Shown in pieces: positions 39,601 through 52,540 of a DNA stretch of 64,000 bases. The notes beneath the pieces are model-generated. The model saw only the letters and a program-made list of their open reading frames with translations, was not told where the DNA came from and ran no database searches. Within the stretch, counting starts at the first letter, position 1. Each line of letters starts with the position of its first letter. This stretch comes from Edolisoma coerulescens (lineage: Eukaryota; Chordata; Aves; Passeriformes; Campephagidae), in assembly GCA_013397115.1 (NCBI GenBank), contig VWZW01005507.1, positions 4,058,113-4,122,112 on the forward strand. The letters run 5' to 3'. Made by a program: the position numbers and the translations under genes.

Positions 39601-41799
39601 GTTTTAAAACCCAGAACACAATCCTGACAATGGCTGAGGTGGATCACAGAAACTCCAGCTCTGTTGATAGCGGCCTGTGACAGCTGCAGCAGATGTTCAG
39701 TTTTGAGGGGCTCAGGCTGATAAAATTGTTATATCTGATAGGGAGGAAGAAAGCAGAAAAAAATGTGTGCAGTGCACTAAACTGTCATCATGTATAAAGT
39801 AACTCCTACCAAACGAAATGACAAGGTAAAAGAACATTCATCCCTAGGCAGTGGGGAGTCCCACGGATTGAAAATGGAAAGTAACAGATACCACAGGGAA
39901 AATGTGACATGCAATACACATCCAGAATATTCCATCAAATAACTATTTAATACAGCAAGAAACGGGGCATTCTGAAGAGCTGACTTATTTAACGGCAGTG
40001 TAGTCATACTTTGTTTAGTCTGTCCTCTCTTGGAACACAAAACACATGGTTATTCCTAATTTAAATTATCTTACAACCCTGCACCAGGTCTAACAGTTAA
40101 CCGAAATACAATTGTGAAGTTATACTGATGTAGACACAAGTGCCAAAATATTCCTTGCTCAGACAAATGCATGCTGCTTTCTCAGCTCCCTTACAGGAAA
40201 ATTATGTTTTATCTCACATAAGGCCAGCTCTCAGAGAACAAGACTCTCTGTTCAGATTTACAATATTCTTTAAATAGGCATTTACAAAAATAAATAGCTG
40301 TCACCCATCTCCCATGCAGATCTAAGATTTCCTCACATGCCTAGTCACACTTGTGTATCCACCAGGCTCTGGAAAGTTAAAGATCCATATCCTGGTTCCC
40401 ATCGAAGCACACAAACAAGCCCTGGAAATTCAAGTATTTTCTAGAAATTTTAGACATGGAAGATTAATTTACTTCCAAGCTTTTAAAATGATCCATCTGT
40501 GTAACAGAGCAATTCATATGTTCACACATAAGGCAGAGCCCACAGAGCCATCACCATGGCTGAAAAGCAAATTATGTCTGTGGTAACTCCACAGAAAGGG
40601 AAGAGAAATAGCAAAAAGTGAGGACAGAGTCTGGGAATTTGGCAAGTTCTCTGAATCAGATAACTTCCCTTCTGTGCTGGCTACAAAATGGATAGTTGGG
40701 GAAAAACATGGAGGGAAGTGGTTCAGAACTTCTATTTAGTGTTATTTTCGGCAACAAACCTGGTAGAGGTTTGAGGAGAGCTGCCCTTGCACATGAAATA
40801 AACTCAGGTCCTGACTTTAGGGTCTCAAGGAGCACCACAGCCAGACAATGGAAAGAAACCACACAAATACCTGACACGCTGTCCAAAGCCCACAAGCCAC
40901 ATCCAAATCCAACTCAACAGTAACTTAACTCATGTTCATGGGACTGCTTTACAGTCACTTCAAAATGAACTCCTATCAAGATAATGTAAATACAGCAAGT
41001 GTCAAACAGAAAGTTATGCCATGTTGTTAAATTAACGTTCTCCATAAGTAAAACTTTCAGTATTACATTTCTGAGGAAGCAGAGTGTCACTGGAAGTGTT
41101 CACCAATCTTCCTGCTCCACTGAAAGACTGATCAGACATTTTCAAAAGTTATTCACAAACCACTTCAGCTTATCTGTCCTCCCATAGAACCGGCTGCACT
41201 AGGCACCCTCAGAATATAGGACCCTCCCTATTATTCAAAACATGTCTTTTAATGCAATATACAGTTATTAATTATCCAACTAGTTATTCCTTTTACCTGG
41301 GTTCTAATGGATGTGCAGCCAGTCACAGACATAAATAGGAAAGAGCAGGTGCAAAGTTATGACACCACCAAAATCCATGACATGCTGTATTTAAGGGAGA
41401 TTACCATGATCCAAAGAATGCCTTTTAAACTTCTGTTTTGTGAGATTAATACCAGGAGTTATATAAACAAACATGGAATTATGATTTTCTATGTTTTTAT
41501 GTAAGCACTGTGACTCATTTTCTTGCCTATTACTATTATTTCTTTTTCTCTTGATTTCTTAGCCAACTCTTCAGAGCAGAGATTGGGAACCTGGAGTTGT
41601 GCTTTCAGGGAAGCCTTGGAGAACCAGGCTCATCAGAGCCCTTTTTGCTGTATTTTAGTCTCAGTGCTGCAGTGGAGGCTGAAGAGTTTTGTGCCATTAT
41701 GTAACTGCCTGGCAGCATGTAGCTTCAGGCAGTTATAATCTGGTTTTACTGCTTGTCATTTGCTAATACTTCGGGTTTTCCTCTAGCTTACGGTATCAG

Positions 41800-42120
41800 G
41801 GATGTTACAGGGGGGTTTGCCTTCCCCTTCCCAGCAGCAGAGAAAGCAGGCTTCAGCCACAGCTGCCATGGGGAGAACACACCACATCTCCTGCCCGTGC
41901 CATCCCCTGCGCTCCCCTCGGCCTCAGCAGGCAGAGCAGGGCACTGTGCCCTGCCACGCGGAGGGTGGGCGTTGCTGGGGGCCCCCAGGGCCCAGGAGGC
42001 TGCAGCTGAGCAGAATCTTGGAGCACAAGCCCCGGGTAAGAAGCGGGTGGTGCTGTTCCAATAAAATCTGCTAATCGAGTGCGTTCGGCGGGGTCGGGCA
42101 GCCTCCCAGATTTAACCATA
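41800..42120. other. GC-rich patch in intron 1
   Basis: A locally GC-rich block with some CpG inside AT-rich intron sequence. A plus-strand AATAAA at 42060-42065 follows it. No splice-flanked coding segment recognised; its nature is unknown. Confidence 0.5.
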
Positions 42121-44580
42121 CCGTGGCAGACAGCCAGGAGTGGGAAACAGCAACACGCTTGGCTGCCTGCAGGGACAGACAAACAGGTCTCTGCATCGCT
42201 GACTGAAGAGTCGCATTTCCTTCAGAGCTTTAAAAATGACAAGCTATTAAAGAAGGCTTCACATGTCCTTGGTAACAGTTCAGGTATCTACTTGCTTTTC
42301 TATTCTCTTAGAGTTTTCCTGAGCAAAATATCCTTTTTCCTTCGTTCTTTTCATCCATGCCAGATAGGATAAAAAGATATATCACACCTAATTCTTCAGT
42401 ATAAACCTAAGGTAAGAATTACAATGGACAAGCTCTCCCTGGGAAGGGAGCAGCCAAGAGCCAGTGCGAGGCCTCATTAGGCATCTGCATCCTGCTCATA
42501 TTGCAAACAAAACTAAAATGCTATTTTTCATGCTGCATTTTATTTCTCTCTCCATGAAATCAGTCTCCTTACAAAGAGAGAAAAAAAAATTAAATCTGAA
42601 AATCTGATAGAAGCCCAGAATAAACCAAATGTGAAAATAAAAAGAACAGAAAATGCAGAGCCCTCAGAACTCTTAAGTTCTATCTCAAAGGAAGAAATCA
42701 CTTTTTATCTATTTTCTTAAGATTGCAATTATTTATAAAATATAAAATTACTATGCGTTCTTCCAGGGAGGTCCTGAATTTATGAAAAGTGATTTTAAAA
42801 AGGATATAAGGATAATTTTAAAGGATAAAAGAAGAATTTTTAATAATCTGAACTGTCCTTGCCAGAGAGGAGATAAGATGGAAGAGAGATGAGCCTAAAA
42901 CAGATGTGCAGATTCCTTTAAAAAGGTGTTCTTCCTCCACTTAATGGAAGAGAAATAATGCGAATCAGCTCTCTTAATTTATTCTTTGCCAAAATTTTCT
43001 GTCACAATATGAAATGTCAAATTTTCATTTGCAATTAATTTGAAATATTTATTTTGAGATCTGTGATACAATTATATCACAAATTCTATATTGCAAAGAG
43101 TCACATATCCAAAAGAAGGCCCCCAAAATTTTGAGTGCATTCTGAACAGCATGACCTGTAATACAGAAACCAACTGATTAAAGGATGCAGTGTGGGAAAT
43201 TAAAAGAGGAGGAAAATGCCACACACAAAAGAAAAGAAAAGGAAAATAGCATTTCTTTAACACGATTATTTAACAACATTAAACAATCAAAAATATCATC
43301 AAGTTTCAAAGAGGAGAAGATTTTCTTCCCTGAGCCCATGTCCAATAATCTCAATCTTCTAAAAATATCCAAGCTTTTGGATAAGCAACCTTTCCACCAC
43401 GATAAATGTCACATCTGGTTCTTGCAGGTGGCTCAGCAGGTGCATCCAGCAGGTTCCCTGGAATGAGTTCTGGTAAAACCTACTGTGAAAACATCCCACT
43501 GCAGCAATGGGAGTGCCCATGGAAGGTGACAGATTGCTCTTTTGTGCATCTTTTGCAAATGCCTAATGAATTACTACTTATTGACCCAAGTAATGAACCC
43601 TGCCAGGCCCCCGGTGTTACGTTAACCCAACGTGCCCCTAAGAAGCTAAAGCAATATTCCTGCCTGAGATTTGAGTGGTTTACTTGCTCTAAGTATCTTT
43701 TGTAAAATGCTCTTTTCTGCAACCCCACAGCCCAGGTGCAATTCTTTAAAACTTAGTTACAGTATTAAGACATAAAAGGGCCACTCCAGGCAGAACCTGG
43801 GGCATGTCTGGGATCAGTAACTCTGGGTTAGACCCTCAGCTGTACCAAGCCTCACGTTTACGCAGCCAGCCCAAGCAGGGCAGGTGACAGCAGAGGGACA
43901 GTTCACTGCAAGGCCACTGCCACACACCCAACCCAACCACAAGGAGAACTCCCTGGGGAAAGGCATTTACATTATTCCCCTCTTGGGAAGGAGGGACTGC
44001 ATTATAAGGAATGCAGTACAGAGCTGCCCATCCTAAAGCAGCTGGAGATGGTTCCACTAACTTAATCCCAGACAGAACCACACAAACTTCTTCGGTCTGA
44101 CAAGCAAAAGCTTTAAAATAGCTCTCTCAACTAAAGACAGCTTTCATACAGGCTCAATATAACATCCCTTTAGACACTTGTGGCCACCTCCAGATGCCAC
44201 ATATTTAAAAACACCCAAAGAAAACCCCTGTGGAAGTAGAAGGCCAGCACACATGCAACAATCACTGTATCTGCACAAGACCGGGAATCAGGAACATAAT
44301 TGTATATTATAAACTTGTTTTACAGCCACTAAGAGACAGAGCAGTTTCACTGAACAGCATTTCAATTTTTTTTTAATAATTTCTAAACAGATAAAAATCT
44401 CTCAGAATCCTAGAGGGATCAGGACCCTGCTGTAGACCTACTGCTAAAATCTCATTTAAGTGCAGCCACACTCATACATGTTCAGCACCGGTGTGACCAG
44501 GGCCAGAGAGCAGGTCCCAGCAGTGTCATCTCTGACCTGCTGTCAGAAAGAAGCCACAGAGAAAGCTCAACTTTAACCTA

Positions 44581-44650
44581 ATCATAGATTCCAGCATTGG
44601 GAGAAGCCAAAAAGTCCTTTAAGTACCTTATAAATAGTGCTCAAACACTA
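44581..44650 (-). mobile_element. Decayed CR1 LINE 3' end
   Basis: AATCATAGATTCCAGCATTG then GGAGAAGCCAAAAAGTCCTT resembles the reverse complement of the CR1 3' end, strongly diverged. Confidence 0.5.
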
Positions 44651-47600
44651 GAGAGATGAAAGAAAACGTTAAGGAAATTTACATTTAACACTTTTTCCGG
44701 TCAGACAGCAACTGACTGTGACTAACCTCCAGTTAAGGAGCTCTTAGGATACGGAGAAGGAAGCACGGTCTGCCTAGTCAGGGTGAAAGCAAAGGGCTGC
44801 AGCCTTAACTGCAGGTAGAGCTGTGAAAAACTGAGGGCGTATTTTATTGTCTTTTTTACTACAGTTAATTTCTAAAATAAACAACATCTCTTTAAAAAAG
44901 AACCAGAAAATTCTTCAAAAGTATGGCTCATCTTGCCCAAAACTGTTATTTTGCAGTTAATATTTGCAAGTAGTAGGTTATTACCACAGTAAATGACACT
45001 TGCAATATTTATCTCTGCATATGGAAGACAGTTTCTGAGGACGAGGAAGCAGATGTTTGGCATGAATGGATGCCCAGTTTCCATGTGGAGGCATCAATAT
45101 TAGTACAACTACGTATAAACTGCAGTGCCAGTCAGCAATTTTCATGTAGGGTTATGCCTTGAACTTTCAAGTCTGCTAAAATAATGGAGGCACTCAAAAT
45201 TCCCTATAAAAATTCCGGTAAAATCTTTTGTAACAAGGACTGTTAGGCAGCCAAAATAACAGGGCTGCTGTATCGCTCTGAGAGTAGCCTTTATTTTATG
45301 TTCTGTTCTAATTACCATCATCTTAGTGTATTTCCATCCATCTGTCACAGAAGAAAGAACAGACTTCACCACCAGCACCCACAGAAGTTGCAGCAATCAG
45401 ATGCAGCGTACCAAGGTCCATCGTGCTGCTGGAACATTTCAAGGAGCTTGACATAAACATACACTTGGCCTTAAGGTCAGGTCTCCCTAAAGCTTTGGAG
45501 GTCTGTTCCCAGGCCTTTATAAATACCAGCTCTAAAGGAGAATTTAAATTCAACATGTCTCTTGGACAGCCAATGCAGACAACTAAAAGTTCCTGAGGCA
45601 GAAACACACCTCATGAAAAACAAGGCGCTGTTCCTAAGAACAGTCTTTAGGTGGGAAGAAGAGGAGGCATTTTTGCTCTTTACCAAGGTTCCCAAAAACC
45701 TGAGCAGTTGGCAAGTCAGCAGAAGACCCTTTTACAGACCTCAAACGCCCTCCCACTTTCACAGAAAAGCATTCAAATACTTGGAGCTGTAGAATTGTTT
45801 TTTTAAATTTGAAATTAAGTTAAGGCATATGAAAACATTTTCTATGGGTTTTCTTCCTAGTAAAGAGTGATTATACACAACTACCTGACCATCATGACTC
45901 CTGGCCATCTGAAATCAAGTTGAAATAAAACAAGTAAAAACATTGCAGTGTTAGCACATAGAAAATGTAAAAAAATGTATTTAAAAATTAGGTTTAGGCT
46001 GCTGTGGTTAAATGATGACCATTCTCATTGACACATTGTGACAAATGCCTGCTGAGTTTCTCTCCACTTTTAACTGATTCAAATATTTCTAAATCACTTT
46101 CAATAAGATACTGCAGCTGTATATTCCAACACATCTGATGCATTAATACAGATATTTAAGAAACCAATGTATAGCAGCTCATGCCCCAGTAAAGACTTCA
46201 AATCTAAATGCAGCACAGAACTCAAGCAGAGGCAAAAGAGGCCACTGGAGCTTCATGGAATAAACAACATTTTCCCCAGGTTTTTCAACACTGAAAGCAA
46301 AGGAAGCAAGCTGATTAGAGGAATTTTTATGGGGAGTTAATTTCTTTCATATGAAACTCATTTAACAACTTGCTGCCTCAAGACAGTTCCCAAAACCCTG
46401 CTTCACCCCAGCTGTGCCATGTCTGTCAAGTCTGGATGGCTTGGTGCAGGAACTGGTGTAGGTTCCACATAAGAAAAAGGGCTGGAACTTCTGTTGTGGA
46501 AAATCTCAGATGGTTCCATGGCTCCTTTGCTCCCTTTCAGGTCACTGAATCTCAGCAGTCCCGTGTGTTCACCTCGGGTGTCTGAAGTCCAGGGTTAGCC
46601 CAAGCTGCAGACAGTGCAGCTCCCGTGCGCTGACGATAAACAATAGCCACAGTAACCCGAACCAGTCTACATCAAACAACTGCTGTCACCACCCAGAGGG
46701 TGGCAACTGAACAGAAACTTGAAGTATTTTAGATCCCTTCAAATAACCATCACCCTATAAACAGAAATATGGTAACACATAATTTTAAATAAAAATAGTA
46801 AAGTACAATTTAGATCTTCTGTCTCTGAGGCTTTGATTTGCATAGCTCTGTCATCAGTTCACTAATTCCAAAATTCTATTTACTGTGGTCAGCAATACAC
46901 AACATTGCTTTAAGCATACTACTCCTTTTTTTCCTAACTGCAGCGAGCCAAGAAAACCACGTTCTGACATATATCCTGTCTCCTGAAACAACCCTTGTGG
47001 AAAACAAGCCAGGCCTCCAGTGGCTCCCGCAGCCCAGTAATCCCATCCCCACTGGCAAGGCTGAGGTTTTAATCTCAATCTGTCAGCACAGTGGCACCCC
47101 CCCAGCACACTTAGAGCAATATTCTGATAAATCCGACACTGCTGGTGCACTGTGAGCAGCCTTACATAAACAACAGCTCTGGAATCCATGGATAACAGGA
47201 GGGCTTTGCAGGTAGTACAGAGACCTGGGAGAGGGAGCAGGCTTGCTGCCTCACGAGAGACTGGCATGGAGGCAGTCGGGATGCAAAACTGCTTTTGTAA
47301 GCGCATAACATCCAAAATATCAGATTCCACAAGAAACCTGGGGGTGTAAAAACTGCAGGTGAAGTCTTCAATACACTGTCAGAGGTGCTGTGTCAGTAAG
47401 TTTTGACATATTCAGGACAACGGTTCAATACTGCAAAAATTCTCAGAACTCAAAAACAGAGAGACATAACTTCATCACTACACCAGAGGAAAAATTTCTC
47501 GGGGTTAGGAATCTCTGTTAACAAATGGCTTCTGCAGAAACAGATAAAATCAATTGTATTTTAAGTGATAATGAGAAGTATTTCAACTGGTTATATTTTT

Positions 47601-50600
47601 ATTTTTGCTGTTTGCTGTGGCTTTTACATGCACAAATTGCAGAAAAGTTATAGGAAAGAACTGCCTGCATTCAACACTTAAATGAGAGAAAAATGAGGAT
47701 TGATCTAATTGATCACTGTTCTACAAGTAATGCAGAATATAAAAGTAAGAAAACCTTCTGTTCTTCTGAAAGTTTTCAATGACTGCAAAAGCTAATGTTT
47801 TGGAGGTTACCCACAAACCCCTCTGCAAAGCAGGGCTCACTGGAAGGTTAAATTGGTGGTTCAGGACCTCATCTCCTCCTGAAGTTAAAGGAGGAAGAGC
47901 TGGAAGCTCAGCACCTGGTGGTGGCTTTGCACAGAAAACAGGACAATTCTGAGCTCCCTTATTCCCCATGTTCCTACTCAGAACATCGACCTTATTAGCT
48001 GAGTGCAGAACATTCAGTTCTTGTACACACAGAACTCGCCCTTCAAATGTGAATCTTGGGGAAAAATGGCATTTCTCCAATACAATTTAATCCAATAAAC
48101 ACTGGTCTGCTTTAGCCCAAACTAAATTATGTCTAGCTGCATTATTTTGATGCAAAACAAGAGACAGAACTATTAATCTTGGAGAAAACATTAAACATAC
48201 GCACCTGCCCTTTTCACCAAGGACAAATACCCCCTTTAATGACTTCAATAAACACTTCAAGGTAATACATGATATTACCCCTGAGAATCAAGGGTTTATA
48301 ATCTTTTTTCAACAAAACAGCATTCACAAAACCACAAAAAAAAAATCACAGAAGGAGGTAACAGCAGTCCTTGGAAGCAGAAGATCTTCCCACTTGAAGG
48401 TCTCCCAGTCTCAACGATTCACAACATTTTCCAAAATCCAAGTTTTCTTTTTTAAACAGTGTCTCAAACCTCTTTAGAAATTACAACCTGTTGGACTGTA
48501 AATGCATGCCCTGCTGTTTAGAAGCTGGTCTCAAGCAAGTAAATCCCAACAAACCCAGAAAAATTGGATAAGCACATTCATCCCATTCATCTCAAATGGA
48601 TGAGAGCTGTGAAGCTTAAAATGTGAGAATTTAAATTCCTGCATTTATTAGTCATATCAGCGATGACCACACAAGGCATCATCTACTTAAAAGTATTTAC
48701 AGTGATGGGATATTACATCAGTAGGGACTGCACAGTGCACCAGTGGCAAAGGAGGCAACCACCCATGCCCTGGTGCAAACAACAGAATATTCCAGCAGCA
48801 TTCTGGATAGTCTGTCCTTCCTTAAACCCCACATGGTGACAGCAACAGTTCTTGGCCACTAAGAGCTGAAATGAACCCTTGCTTGGGTTCTGCTCATGCC
48901 TTCTGGACCCAAATGTTTCATCCCGTGTGGAAACTGCAGTTTTCCACCAGAATTCTGATGGTGTTGCAGATCAGAAACAAAACCCATCCTTCCAAAGCAC
49001 GCGTTGGACACTCAGCAAGTCCCTCAAGACACAACTACTTTGAACACATGGTTCTAGTTTCCTTTAAAGAGCACAATAGGCAGAAGCAGTGTCAAAGTAC
49101 AAATATAAGACATTCATTCTTTCTATCCTAGCTGTACCTTCTAAACATGACACTGCCAAAAGCAGACTCCTAATGTGACAGATCTCAAAGCAAAGGGTAC
49201 AGAAGCTGTACAATACATTTGGTTTGGGGAGGGAGGTGCTGTCAGGCATAATAATAACAATTCAAACATAAGCACAGAAATACACAACTGTCTACATGGA
49301 TTACACTTCCTATTGCAAAGAGTATCAAAATGTATGTCCATACAACAAGCAAAACTTTTAATTTCATGATTCTGCAGATGCCTCTAAAATACTGACTCTT
49401 GTCTGAGCAGCCCAGTGTCTATTTCAGCAGCGTTTTGGAGCTGACAATACCTTTGGAACCAAAATAAACTTTGATGCACAAGTACTTGATGAAATGCTGC
49501 TGCTTTAACACATCCTAGGGAGGAGGAGAAGGATGCTATGAGGATACACAGCAGCCAAAAGCTCTTCCTAGGAAAAGTGGATGGCTTTCTGGAAACAGGG
49601 ATTATATGACAATTGTGTGGTTTGGTTACAGAGTGTCAAAACTCTGGCTTCAGCAGATGCTTCCCCAGCACTCCCACACCATGAGTCACCTGGGACTGTT
49701 CTGGTTTCACATCATCCAGGAATCGCTTCATTCATGCTGAATTGGGTGGACAGGGAGGGCAGCAGATAGCTGTGCTCAGAGGAGTGGCATCACCAGGCAA
49801 CATCCTTCATGAGGATATTCTAGGCTCAGATTTCTCTCCTCAAGTAGTAGCTACATTAATTTTCTATTTTACTGATGTAAATTTCTGTATTCTGGACAGA
49901 TTTTTTTAAAGGGCTACCTTGAACACTGTAACTGCATTTTTATTTTGTGAGGTGCAGTAAAAAAATCAGCATTTCTGTAGGACAAAAATATCAATTAAAT
50001 CCACTTCTCAGGCAGAATTTGAGAGAAAGAAACAATAAACTGGACAGATGAGGAGCAAGACCTGTCCTTCTGTAGCCATCTTGCACCAACACGCTTGGGA
50101 TTTTTTTGCCTGGAGTGCAAACAGCTGAACTTGATTTTGATTTAGATTTTCTGGATGATGTTAAAACCAGATTAGTTTGAGCTATGTGTCAGATTTATGG
50201 CACTCTCGTGCTGGGATTTGCTGAGGGCAAGGAGAGCTACACCTGCCTTCCGTAGGAGGTCAGAATGGATGAGCTGGGGTCCCAGCTCTGGAAACGTCAA
50301 GGTGCCGGAGCCACGATTTTGCAGCACTGTTGCATTGAGATCTTCCCAGTGCTGAAATGAAGTGGTTTGCTTTTGGTGCAGTGCAATAGAAAAACTTGCC
50401 TTTCCTCCCTTATTATTGCAACATTTTGAAGCTTTGCTACAAAATAATGATTATCAACAAAATCTAGACATTCAGCTTTCACAGCGACTGCTGCTAACAA
50501 ATCTGAGCTGCTCTAAAACGGCAGGTACAAGCCGAGCTGTAAGAGGCGAGGAGGGGGTATTCTGCCAGCACCACATTCTCCTCCCTTCCCTTTAAACCCC

Positions 50601-50636
50601 ACCCCACCCCACCACCAGAGAAGTCAGCCCCCTTAC

Positions 50637-50833
50637 CTGATAATATCATCGTTGTGCCCGAGGAAGAATTTCTGGCTGTGCTCCCTGGTGTTGTAAACCA
50701 CGCCGACTCCAGCCACGAAGTACACCACCTCTTTCCCTGCCGTGTAGTACAGGTTGTTGCGGCACTGGTGGCCCCGGTAGCCGTACACCCACTCCAGCCG
50801 GAGCTGGCAGCGCGGAGCCGTCCGATCCGCCAT
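50637..50833 (-). CDS. EML6: EML6 coding exon 1 (start codon, first HELP motif)
   Basis: Begins at ATG (complement of 50831-50833) in a good Kozak context (A at -3, G at +4), reading MADRTAPRCQLRLEWVYGYR, the known EML6 N-terminus. It carries the HELP motif (YGYRG..CRNNLYY) and ends at DDII plus two bases of Ser. The donor is CAG|GTAAGG. An in-frame extension upstream has only a GTG and is not used as the start. The exon lies inside a CpG island. The following intron is about 25 kb. Confidence 0.96.
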
Positions 50834-51260
50834 GATAACCAGCCCCCTGCCCACCGGCACACACAGCCGAGCGCCGGCCCGCCTTCCCCCGGCACGCTCT
50901 CCCCTTCCGAACGGCGGCGATCCCCGCCCGCCTGNGCCTGCCGAAGCCTCAGGTGTCCCTTCCGCGCGGGGATGGGGATGGGGATGGGCAGCGCATCCGC
51001 GGATCCGGGATGCCGCCGCCGCCGCCGCCGCCGCGCTATCGCCGCGCCGCCACCATCATCTGCTGCCGCCGCTGCCCAGGACGAGCCGCCGCCGCTCCGC
51101 CGCCGCTGCGCGACCCGGGCAACTTCTCGGGCGCACAAAAACACACCTACATAAGCAGCAGACCGGGCTTTTTTCCTTTCCGAAGGCAAAGTAACTTCTG
51201 TGCGTCACCAGCACCACCTGCCAAAGACTCCCCGCTGCGTCTCCCGGGTTGCACCTTCTT
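50740..51260 (-). promoter_or_regulatory. EML6: CpG island at the EML6 start (putative promoter and 5' UTR)
   Basis: Dense CpG over exon 1 and about 400 bp upstream of the start codon. It contains a GCC triplet run (51012-51032, GGC in transcript sense), a GGGATG-type run (50966-50988) and one undetermined base (N at 50935). I see no TATA box. The transcription start is not determinable from sequence alone but should lie in this block. Confidence 0.75.
51012..51032. repeat. (GCC)7 triplet run in the presumed EML6 5' UTR
   Basis: Seven perfect GCC units about 180 bp upstream of the EML6 ATG; GGC repeats in transcript sense. Confidence 0.9.
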
Positions 51261-51401
51261 GGTTTCCTGCACAAAGCTTCCTGGGCGCTCTTCTTTTTAA
51301 CATATCTACCCTCGGGGCTAGAGCTGGAAGAGAAGAAAACACAAAACCCGTGCGCTTGAACCGGAGAGTGCACGTGTGTTTAAAATGCAAAGGGACTGCC
51401 T

Positions 51402-51540
51402 GGATGGGGGAGCTCTCCTTGGACGGGGAAGCTCTGCTTGGACGGGAGAGCTCTCGTTCGATGAGGGGAGCTCTCCTTGGATGGGGGAAGCTCTGCTGGG
51501 ATGGGGGAGTTCTCCTTGGATGGGGGAGCTCTCCTCGGAA
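51402..51540. repeat. 19-20 bp minisatellite upstream of EML6
   Basis: About seven tandem variants of GGATGGGGGAGCTCTCCTT, each with an AGCT core (GAGCTC in several units). A diverged unit follows near 51567-51586. It lies about 570-710 bp upstream of the EML6 start codon, at the edge of its CpG island. Confidence 0.9.
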
Positions 51541-52185
51541 TCGGGGACCCTCAGGTCCTGTCCGGAGCTCTCCTTGGATGGGTGCTGCGCCGCTCTGGGT
51601 GGTCTGGGGGCTTCTGAGGCTTTTCAGCAGGATCCAGTGCTCCGAGTTCTCATACAAATCCTCTCTTTCAATATCATCTCATATACAACATCCAGCATAA
51701 ATATGGGAATATTACCCCACCTTTCCTCACCCCCCAGCAACCAAAAACTTTCTCCTTTTGGAGTTTATAGCAACTACGTAATTAAGACAATCTTATTTTC
51801 CCGTTTTCAGTCACAAAACACTCCAAGTCACCAAGAGTGGGGGCTGTGGCTTTTTTTTTTTTTTCACTGTCATCCTTTGGAATGATATTATAAGGAATAC
51901 ATTTCCTCTCTTGCCTTCTGCTTTTCCTAAAGCAGAATTCATATTACCATTGTCAGCCGAGCGTGATTGCTGCATGTTGTTGGTGATAAGACATCCACTG
52001 CTTTATAGTATCACTGCACAGGAACCCAAACCCAGCCCTCCAGACACTCGGAAGACACCGCAGGGAAGAGGATGCTGGAATCAGAGGAGCAGAACCAAAC
52101 ACCCATTCACAGAGCACAGCGCCAGACGGACGGGAAGAGGGAATTCCAAGGCTGACAACCCCTGTACCTTTTCCCACACAACACG
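51541..52185. other. Intergenic segment
   Basis: No gene recognised. Contains a T-run at 51850-51864. Confidence 0.7.
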
Positions 52186-52189
52186 CCTC

Positions 52190-52540
52190 ACACCGACCGA
52201 GCTGAAAAGCGGCGTGCCGGCACCGCTCGCACACGGGGTCACAGCGCCGGCAGCACTCCAGGACACGGCAGCGGGACACCCGCCCTCGGGGAATGCGAAC
52301 CCCGGAGCCTCGGGAGCCGCCTCCGGCGGGAGCGCCGGCCCCGGGCGGGCGGGGGAACGGGCGGAGCCCTCACGGCGCCGGCCCTGAGGCGGAGCCTCCT
52401 TCCCGCCTCACGGGGCGCGCGCGGGCGGCGGCGCGCGGCCCTTCCCGCCCTCCCTCCTGAGGGGGCGCGGCCTTCAGGGGCCCGCGGAGCCCTCAGCGAC
52501 CCCGGCACAGGCCAGCCCTGCCCCGCCCCGCAAGGCACAC
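52190..52540. promoter_or_regulatory. Second CpG island, unassigned
   Basis: Very GC- and CpG-rich (GCGCGCGCGGGCGGCGGCGC and several GGGCGG boxes), about 1.4 kb upstream of the EML6 start codon. No coding exon fits. It could be an alternative EML6 promoter or the promoter of a divergent non-coding transcript. Confidence 0.6.

Larger units (their letters stand above)
25766..50636 (-). other. EML6 intron 1 (about 24.9 kb)
   Basis: The long first intron. It contains an L1-type relic (about 28.1-28.4 kb), a plus-strand CR1 (28.5-28.75 kb), duplicated 38-mers with a TATA box (35.2 kb), a compound TG/TA/CA microsatellite (39.55 kb), a GC-rich patch with a poly(A) signal (41.8-42.1 kb) and a decayed CR1 end (44.6 kb). 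All other stretches (25.77-28.06, 28.75-35.2, 35.4-39.5, 39.6-41.8, 42.1-44.5 and 44.7-50.6 kb) show no exon, RNA gene or mobile element that I can recognise. Confidence 0.8.
1..50833 (-). other. EML6: EML6 gene, 5' part (start codon to exon 14; continues past left edge)
   Basis: Echinoderm microtubule-associated protein-like 6, a large cytoplasmic WD40 protein of the EML family, which binds microtubules through paired beta-propellers (TAPE domain). Fourteen coding exons join in phase (197+160+99+69+186+136+202+138+257+213+168+107+119+187 = 2238 nt, 746 codons) with no internal stop. The encoded order is HELP motif (residues about 9-60), WD40/TAPE propellers (about 66-605), an acidic linker (about 610-645), then a second HELP (about 678-735). 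The human protein, as I recall it, is about 1,950 residues with three such units, so roughly the first 38% is here. There is no N-terminal coiled coil of the EML1-4 type, as expected for EML5/6. The promoter is a CpG island. EML5 is the main alternative, but the N-terminus, the linker and the SPTBN1 neighbour fit EML6. Confidence 0.95.

Noticed and set aside
46854..47330. 158-codon minus-strand open frame in intron 1
   Set aside because: No recognisable domain, no splice-flanked structure and unbiased composition; probably chance.
50494..51189. 231-codon minus-strand open frame over EML6 exon 1 and its upstream CpG island
   Set aside because: It is a different frame from the conserved EML6 reading, reads through the exon 1 donor and is Arg/Gly/Ala-rich as expected of stop-poor GC-rich DNA.
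51376..51885. 169-codon plus-strand open frame (and a matching minus-strand one) at 51.2-51.9 kb
   Set aside because: It is produced by the 19-20 bp minisatellite, whose unit lacks stops; the repeated LGWGSSPWMGE-like pattern is just the translated repeat.
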